The notes beneath the pieces were generated by a model, which was given only the letters and a program-made list of their open reading frames with translations, searched no databases and was not told where the DNA came from. DNA of 64,000 nucleotides from Canna indica (lineage: Eukaryota; Streptophyta; Magnoliopsida; Zingiberales; Cannaceae): assembly GCA_034359265.1 (NCBI GenBank), contig CP136890.1:41204501-41268500 (forward strand), written 5' to 3'. This document shows positions 58,083 through 64,000 of the stretch, piece by piece. Made by a program: the position numbers and the translations under genes. Every line of letters begins with the position of its first letter. Position 1 is the first letter of the stretch.

Positions 58083-59137
58083 TGTTAGACAGACCTTGAC
58101 ACTAGAAGGGGGGGTTCAATAGTGTTAATCCCCTTTTTCAATTTTCTTTTACTCAATTTTATCTTAGCTCAATGCAATTGTTCTTTGATGGTTGATATGC
58201 TCTCAATTCAATGTCAATGATAAAAGCAAGTAAATAAACAATGCAAACAACAATATTTATAGTGGTTCGGCCAACCGCCTACTCCACTACCTTGGCTCCT
58301 TACCAAGGATTTCTAAACACTACTTTATAGAATTTATACTTCCCTTTGAATACACTTGAGGACACCCTTCTCCCTCACTTGGAGAATATCTCAATCCTAT
58401 TCACCTAGGCAAAACACAATTCTACAAAGTTTACCCTAAGTGTTTCCTAGTACACCTAGCAAGCTATCTCAAACTAGAAAACAAGATACAATAAAGATTA
58501 AATACAAGGAAAGAGCTAAGGAATCAAAGACTAAAACAAGCTTCTTTCCACCGCCTTCTTGTCTTCAACTCGCAAGATGATGACTCCAAGGATTGCAGCT
58601 AAGTTGGAGCAGAAAGAAGCAACGCCTAGATTTGCTGTTGAGAATGGAAGTAGAGGGCGTGCGCATGTGAAGGTCTTTGAAGGCTTTAATTAACTCTTTT
58701 AATGCTCAAGTAAGATTGCAAAAAGTGTATAATGAAGTTTGGTGAGGGGTATATATAACCCCTCACCCGAACGGACCGTTCAACGGGCGAAAAGTCGACC
58801 GTTGAGCCCGTTCGGTTGCGATCGGTCGATCTGTCGGTCGACCGATGAATCAACCGCCTAGTGCGATCGCTCGCAGCTAAGAGAGTTCGGTCGACCGACG
58901 GGTCGACCGCCAACAAAATCTTTTGACATTCGGTCGACCCGTCGGTCGACCGAATTGCTGCAGCGAGTCGCGCGATAGAGGTTATCCTTAAGTCGATCGA
59001 CCGCTACCTTTCTGCCAATTTTTGCCTTTGTCGGTCGACTAACCGATCGACCGACACAGCCTAGTTGTTTACCCTTCGCCACATTCGGTCGACCGAATGG
59101 CTTCTGCCAGATTTTTACGATCTTCGGTCGACCAGTC

Positions 59138-59667
59138 TGTCACGGACCAACTTGTTTGGGCGGAAAATGTCTGTGCGGCTTCCTCGCTTCCCGTGCGAGG
59201 AATCAGCCTTAAGCCAATCTGCTTGGCCAATGTCGAAAAGTCGCGGGCTCGCACTTTGCGTGGGTCGGAACCTCTGTGTACTTGGACGCAATAACGTTGT
59301 TGGGCCAAATGGCCAAATGCATGAAAATGTTGGAAAATGCTTGAACGAAAGCTAGAACGAAAGACTAGAGTGTGCCCAGGCTATACCTGGGTACTATACT
59401 TGTGGAGCCTAACCCCTAAGTGCCACCCCTAAGGTTCCCAAAAGCACGAGGAGCATGACAAAATTCCTATGTTCGCACACCCCCACCGTCCATGCCACGC
59501 CTAGGCAAACGAGGCCATTTGCCTAGGCGTGAGCAAGAGCGGTGGGCGGTGCGCGGACGCGTTTTACAATGCATATTTACATGGATGCTCATGATGTAAT
59601 ATTTACAATGCACGTTAGGGACCGTCATGACATATACAGGACTTGACAACCCCGAAGGTCCCTAACA
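59138..59667 (-). repeat. 3' LTR of the gag-only element
   Basis: Plus-strand start TGTCACGGACCAACTTG and end GGTCCCTAACA. It contains a perfect 14-bp-arm hairpin (59496-59531). By eye only a few percent of positions differ from the other LTR. Confidence 0.9.
59496..59531. repeat. LTR hairpin
   Basis: CACGCCTAGGCAAA, loop CGAGGCCA, TTTGCCTAGGCGTG: a 14-bp perfect stem. It is conserved with minor changes in the other LTR (62451-62486). Confidence 0.9.
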
Positions 59668-60388
59668 TTCTCCCCCACTTACGAAGTCGACGCCCTCGTC
59701 GACTTGCTTCTTGAAGGCGTTGGGGAGCTCTTGAGTCTTGATCTTCCATTTCTTTATCTTGCGGACTGGGTACCATCGCTCCGTGTCGTTCGGCATCCGA
59801 CTCCCGAAAGCGGTGGAATGTCCTTCCTGCTTGCAAGTGCCTCCAACTACGAAGTCCGCAAACTCTGGTGGAGCCCTTCTATATGGAGGTCGATATGGGG
59901 CTTGCTCCCCGATCCCTGCCGTGGGTTTGCGCTGTGCGCTGCGTCTTATGAGCCATCTGCCCTGCGTGGGTGCCTTACGAGTCATCTAATCTGCACGTAA
60001 ATATTGCGACTTAGAGGCCATCTGCCATGCACCCACGCCTTGCGTCTTATGAGTCATCTGCTCTGCGCACAAATATTGCGACTTAGAGGTCACCTGTCAT
60101 GCGCAGTCTTGCCAGACTCCTTCCTTCACTTGTATGGCAGAAATGAGTTTGTTCTGGCTTCTTGGTGCTGAACACACTGTTGGAACGATACTTGGGTTGT
60201 CCTCCCCCATCAAGCATATTGTGTCGAGGAAGGGCATGGGTACCGCTTTTACCGATTTGAGGAATTCCATCCCTAGATGACTTGATAGTCATCGAGTGGT
60301 ACGGCCATCAGGTTGGTCTGCCCTTTCCATGCTCCAACTTTCAACGGAACGTCTCTTGCGATGTCGTCGATCTTCCAAGTTGCGGAAT
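59668..60388 (-). pseudogene. Protease C-terminal tail and 3' region of the gag-only element
   Basis: The minus strand from about 60385 to 60130 reads, with one frameshift and a stop, ARDVPLKVGAWKGQTNLM, PLDDYQVI then GMEFLKSVKAVPMPFLDTIC and VPTVCS. This is the C-terminal part of the RVP-type protease and the spacer usually found before reverse transcriptase. Coding potential then fades; an imperfect tandem duplication (59939-60115) occupies the rest. No RT motif (YVDD or equivalent) is visible. Confidence 0.7.
59939..60115. repeat. Imperfect tandem duplication, unit about 80-100 bp
   Basis: CTGCGTCTTATGAGCCATCT ... AAATATTGCGACTTAGAGGC recurs as TTGCGTCTTATGAGTCATCT ... AAATATTGCGACTTAGAGGT. 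The second unit is shorter by about 20 bp. Confidence 0.8.
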
Positions 60389-61957
60389 TCACTGTTTGAC
60401 TTGACTCGAACTTTTCCCTAGTTTGAGTCCAATTCTCTTTGCCTCTTCCCTGGCAATAAAGTTGTGAGTTGCTCCCGAGTTTACCATTGCTCGGGTGGTT
60501 CTACCGTTTAGCTTGATGTCAATGAACATCAGCTCATTCATCACTTCTGGATGTTTTATCGTGGGGTTCCGCTCCCCCACTTGAGTCTTGAGAGCATTGA
60601 GCAGTCGTACTGCTCCCATATTGGTTCTCCCATTGTACTCATCTTCGCTGGAGTGGTCGCTTGATGACCCCCCGCTGTGGCTCGCTGAGGCAACTGCTTT
60701 TCCTTTGCCCTTGTCTTTCTTCGCTGAGACGTTGGACATTGTCTCCACCACAGTTTTTGCTATTAGGGTGCTCAAGGCTTGTCGTTCTGGACATCCTTCG
60801 GCTGAGTGAGGCTCTTTACACAATACACAATTAGACGAAATGGTCGAATGGTTCCCTCTCGGAGGGGACCCCCTTTGAGAATGTTCTCTCGAGATGTATG
60901 ATCGGTGGGTATGATTCCTCCACCTTGTATCGCCTACAGATCCCTTGCCTTGAGAGTTGCCGGGCCCCTAATACCTTGGTTTGGAGGGCGTCGCTTTAGT
61001 CGTATTCCCCTCTGAACTGTAGCCATTGAAGTTGTTGGGTTCCCAAAATCTCGGCTTGTAAGGTGCCACCTTAGCCGTATTCTCCTCTGGGCTATAGTCG
61101 GAGAGTTGTTCTGCTGCGATCTTTGCTTCCGGCAAACTCTGAATGTTCCTCTTGGAGAGTTCCTGCTATGCCCACGGCTGCAGTCCATCCAGGAAGGTAA
61201 ATAGTTGATCAATCTCTGCCATGTCTGAAATGTCCAACATGATAGTCGAGAACTTCTTCACATACTCCCGAACTAAATTGTCTTGACGGAGTTGACGTAA
61301 CTTCCGTCGGGCGATAAACTCCACATTCTCGGAGAAGAATTGCGCTTTCGGTTCACGCTTGAGTTCATCCCAAGTGTCAATCTTGGCTTGCCCCTTCTGA
61401 ATTTCATCATACTTGGTCTGCCACCAAAGCTTTGCATCTTCCGACAGATACATGGTTGCAACAGACACTTTCATATCATCATCCACCGTCCTCGTGACCT
61501 TGAAGTACTGCTCCAAGTCGAAGAGGAAGTTTTCCACCGCTTCGGCATCCCGGGCCCCATTGTAAGGCTTTGGTTCGGGTGCTCTGAGATGGTGTTGTGG
61601 CGCTTCGTTCAGCCATGAACTGCCACCACCCGAGTGTATCTCTCGGATAAGAAATTTGACTGTAGCCTTTAGCTCCGCAATCTCATCTTGCAGATGTTTG
61701 ACTACATCTTGAGTGTCATCATGGAGTGGCTCTAGCCTTGACTCCAAGTTTTCTTGCGCATTGGCTATCCTGCCGACTAGGGCCATGCCAGCCGCGTGAG
61801 CATCACAAATTCTCTCCAATTCTCCAACTCGTTGGATAGTCGTTCTGGTCTGTCCAACTGGTTGTGTTCGCGTTGGCTCTTCCACCAATGCTTCCTCCGG
61901 AATGGTCGTCATCGCATCGACGACGCCACTCGTTTCACCGATTGTCTTGCGACCCAT
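60389..61957 (-). pseudogene. Gag-protease ORF of the gag-only element
   Basis: A single reading frame starting at ATG 61957 (MGRKTIGETSG). Residues about 40-110 form a coiled-coil region. The retrotransposon gag domain follows (EAVENFLFDLEQYF, AKLWWQTKYDEI, FIARRKLRQLRQ, LVREYVKKFSTIMLDISDM). A linker leads to the knuckle CVLCKEPHSAEGC, with the CX2CX3HX4C spacing common in this Gypsy group, and then to the protease motif NSGATHNFI. The catalytic Asp of DSG is replaced by Asn (codon 60479-60481). Two in-frame TAG stops (61166-61168, 60968-60970) and a frameshift near 60390 are the only breaks. Gag would form particles. Confidence 0.85.
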
Positions 61958-62088
61958 GATTGGTCACGAAAATCTCTCCTCCGAGAATGCTGAGTGCCCC
62001 AACGTCGTTTCTCTCAAACGACGAAGGCACGAGTCTGTTGACGGATTGCGTCAATTGCTTGCACCAAAGCCTTGCGAGCTTGCCTCGT

Positions 62089-62099
62089 TCTGATACCAA
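62089..62099 (-). other. Primer binding site of the gag-only element
   Basis: TCTGATACCAA on the plus strand is the complement of TTGGTATCAGA, an initiator-tRNA-Met type primer site, one base inside the right LTR. It establishes that transcription runs on the minus strand. Confidence 0.85.
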
Positions 62100-62100
62100 C

Positions 62101-62622
62101 TGTCACGGACCAACTTGTTTGGGCGGAAAATATCCATGCGGCTTCCTCGCTTCCCGTGCGAGGAATCAGACTTAAGCCAATCTGCTTGGCCAATGTCGAA
62201 AAGTTGTGGGCTCCCACTTCGCGTGGGTCGGAACCTCTATGTGTTTGGACACAAAAACGTTGTTGGGCCAAATGGCCAAATGCTGGAAAATGCTTGAACG
62301 AAAGCTAGAACGAAAGACTAGAGAGTGTGCTCAGGCTATACATGAGTACTATACTTGTGGAGCCTAACCCCCAAGTGCCACCCCCAAGGTTCCCAAAAGC
62401 ACGAGGAGCATGACAAAATTCCTATGTTCGCACACCCCCACCGTCCATTCCACGCCTAGGCAAACGAGGCCGTTTGCCTAGGCATGAGCAAGAGCGGTGG
62501 GCGGTGCGCGAACGCGTTTTACAATGCATATTTAGATGGATGCTCATGATGCAATATCTACAATGCAGGTTAGGGACCGTCATGACACATACAGGACTTG
62601 ACAACCCCGAAGGTCCCTAAGA
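62101..62622 (-). repeat. 5' LTR of the gag-only element
   Basis: Starts TGTCACGGACCAACTTGTTT; the end reads CCCTAAGA where the other LTR has CCCTAACA, so its terminal CA is mutated. Differences from the left LTR are few, suggesting a relatively recent insertion. Confidence 0.88.
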
Positions 62623-63023
62623 AGTCGGTCGACCGAATGGGCTGCATCGCCATTCTATTGCCTTGTTCGGTTGACCGACCGGTCGATCGATCCCAAGCTG
62701 AGGAAGATTAATTCCTTGTATTTTTTCATGCCATTTCTAAGGGTTTGGTTACCATGTTTCAACTTGGATAACCTTACAATTTTGGCTTGGGATAAACTAT
62801 CCTAGGGACATATTACATTAAATCTACTTGATTCAATCCCGAGTCATACTTCAACGATTTCTTCTTCTGTTTCTTTGACGGTCTTTTCTGTCGTCCCGTT
62901 TGAACAGATTTGGCATGCGTATCGCAACCTCAACCTGAACTCAAAACTACACACTTGGATTAAATACATGTTTGTTATCATCAAAATAAAAATCGAGGCT
63001 TAAGAGAGACCCTTAAGTCAACA

Positions 63024-64000
63024 ACCAAATCATATCCTGCTCCACCTCCCAGGTGGCCTCCTGGCTGGAATGGTGCTCCCATCTGACCTTAACCAAGGGT
63101 ATCTCCTTGGACCTCAACTTTCTGATCTGACTGTCTAGCACCTCAACTGGACGCTCCTCATAAGAGACTACTGAATCCACCTCCACTGCGGTAGACTCAA
63201 TCACATGGGACTCATCCTGAATGTACTTCTTCAGCATAGAGACATGGAACACTATATATACTCGTTCCATACTAGGAGGTAAGGCCAACTCATAGGCCGC
63301 AGCTCTCCTGTGCCGGAGAATAAGGAACGGCCCAATGAACCTAGGGCTTAGCTTCCCTTTCTTACCAAATCTCACCATCCCTTTCATAGGGGATACCTTG
63401 AGGAACACCATGTCCCCCTCAGCGAACTCTACCTCCCTGGCCTTTCCATCCGCATACATCTTCTGGTGACTCTGAGCTGCTAACAACCTTTCTCTGATTT
63501 GCTTCACTTTTTCCAAAGCCTCCTCCACCAAATCAGGTTCCATCATAAGGCAATCCCCTGCCTCAAACCAACCTTCGGGCAACCTGCATCTCCGCCCATA
63601 CAATGCCTCAAATGGGGTCATTCCAATGCTGCTGTGGTAGCTGTTATTACAGGCAAACTCAATCATAGGTAGGTGCCTCTCCCAACTGCCCTCCAAATCC
63701 AGGACACAAGCTCTCAGCATATCCTCCAGCGTCTAAATAGTCAGCTCTGACTGATCATTTGTCTAAGGGTGAAATGCAGTACTAAACCTAACTAGAGTGC
63801 CCAAGGCCTCTTGGAATGACTGCCAAAAATTAGCTATGAACTGAGTACCCCGATCTGAGATGATCATCAAGGGAACACCATGATATGCGACGATCCGATC
63901 CAAGAACAACCTCGCATGTTGCTCAGCTGAAAAGGTCATCCTGACCGGTATAAAATAGAAAGTCTTGGTTAGGCGATCCACCACTACCCAGATAGAATCA
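63024..64000 (-). pseudogene. Tekay-type Gypsy integrase and chromodomain
   Basis: The minus strand from 63984 reads the integrase core (DRLTKTFYFIPVRMTF, YHGVPLMIISDRGTQF, then STAFHP). An in-frame run with two TAG stops follows (63763-63765 and 63733-63735, both CAG expected), then an open stretch from 63720 (MTPFEALYGRRCRLP, KVSPMKGMVRFGKKGKLSPRF with IGPF). The chromodomain ends it (LVKVRWEHHSSQEATWEVE). The first Asp of integrase is outside or at the edge of the window. The C-terminus is cut at 63023 by the solo Copia LTR. Chromodomains in such elements direct insertion to heterochromatin. Upstream pol lies beyond the window. Confidence 0.92.

Larger units (their letters stand above)
59138..62622 (-). 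mobile_element. Non-autonomous LTR element coding only gag-protease (TR-GAG-like)
   Basis: Two near-identical LTRs of about 525 bp (59138-59667 and 62101-62622) enclose 2.4 kb. The primer site TTGGTATCAGA lies next to the right LTR and a polypurine tract AAGTGGGGGAGAA next to the left LTR, both on the minus strand, which fixes the orientation. AGTC occurs at both outer flanks (59134-59137, 62623-62626). The interior encodes only a Gypsy-type gag, a zinc knuckle and an aspartic protease. No reverse transcriptase, RNase H or integrase sequence is present. This layout matches the described TR-GAG class of parasites that use enzymes in trans. Confidence 0.85.
58083..63023 (-). mobile_element. Solo Copia LTR, itself split by a gag-only element
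   Basis: The left end is TGTTAGACAGACC and the right end ...CCCTTAAGTCAACA. The perfect 5-bp duplication ACCAA sits at 58078-58082 and 63024-63028. Without the nested element (59138-62622) the LTR is about 1456 bp. It carries the family marks: CTAGAAGGGGGGGTTCAATA, AGTGGTTCGGCCAACCGCC, many GGTCGACCG motifs (58795-59130, 62625-62690) and a TATA region near 58750. No primer site or coding region is attached, so it is a solo LTR left by recombination. It lies in the 3' end of the Gypsy pol. Confidence 0.88.

Overview
This is a nuclear segment of a flowering plant. The only intact host gene is a spliced PHO1-type phosphate exporter (SPX-EXS, 14 exons, 24074-28662). It sits among nested LTR retrotransposons, two CACTA DNA transposons and several MITEs, a composition typical of a plant intergenic region. 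The species cannot be fixed from the sequence. No prokaryotic feature, CRISPR array, tRNA or rRNA was seen.

Layout. 1-2139 and 8348-9392: a minus-strand Copia element (C1) split by a plus-strand Copia (C2, 2140-8347). C2 has a full 5' LTR, an initiator-tRNA-Met primer site and broken gag-pol. 9393-13480: AT-rich DNA with a 200-bp hAT-type MITE carrying an 8-bp target duplication. 13480-14108: tail of another Copia. 14110-14778: terminal piece of a CACTA element. 14779-19939: a 5'-truncated plus-strand Copia (C3) with a Mutator-type MITE inside its integrase. 20209-23036: an old LTR (Tat-type primer site beside it) split by a 2365-bp palindromic insertion made of two head-to-head LTRs and flanked by a 5-bp target duplication. 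23160-28662: PHO1 with its promoter. 30041-43774: CACTA-2, carrying a solo Gypsy LTR. 43950-45517 and 52523-53570: retroelement debris interrupted by CACTA-1 (45518-52519, 12-bp inverted ends, TTA duplication). 53581-55595: minus-strand SIRE-like Copia. 55596-64000: minus-strand Tekay-type Gypsy (3' LTR, integrase and chromodomain) interrupted by a solo Copia LTR (58083-63023, ACCAA duplication). That solo LTR is itself split by a 3.5-kb non-autonomous gag-protease element (59138-62622).

How it fits together. Insertion order can be read from the nesting, for example Copia C5, then Gypsy, then solo LTR, then gag-only element. Almost all transposon ORFs are dead. Many of the stops look like C-to-T changes (CAG to TAG, CAA to TAA, CGA to TGA, TGG to TGA), consistent with decay of methylated cytosines. 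PHO1 is expected to load phosphate into the xylem. It has an intact reading frame, two inferred GC-AG introns, and a P1BS-like palindrome about 290 bp upstream of its ATG.
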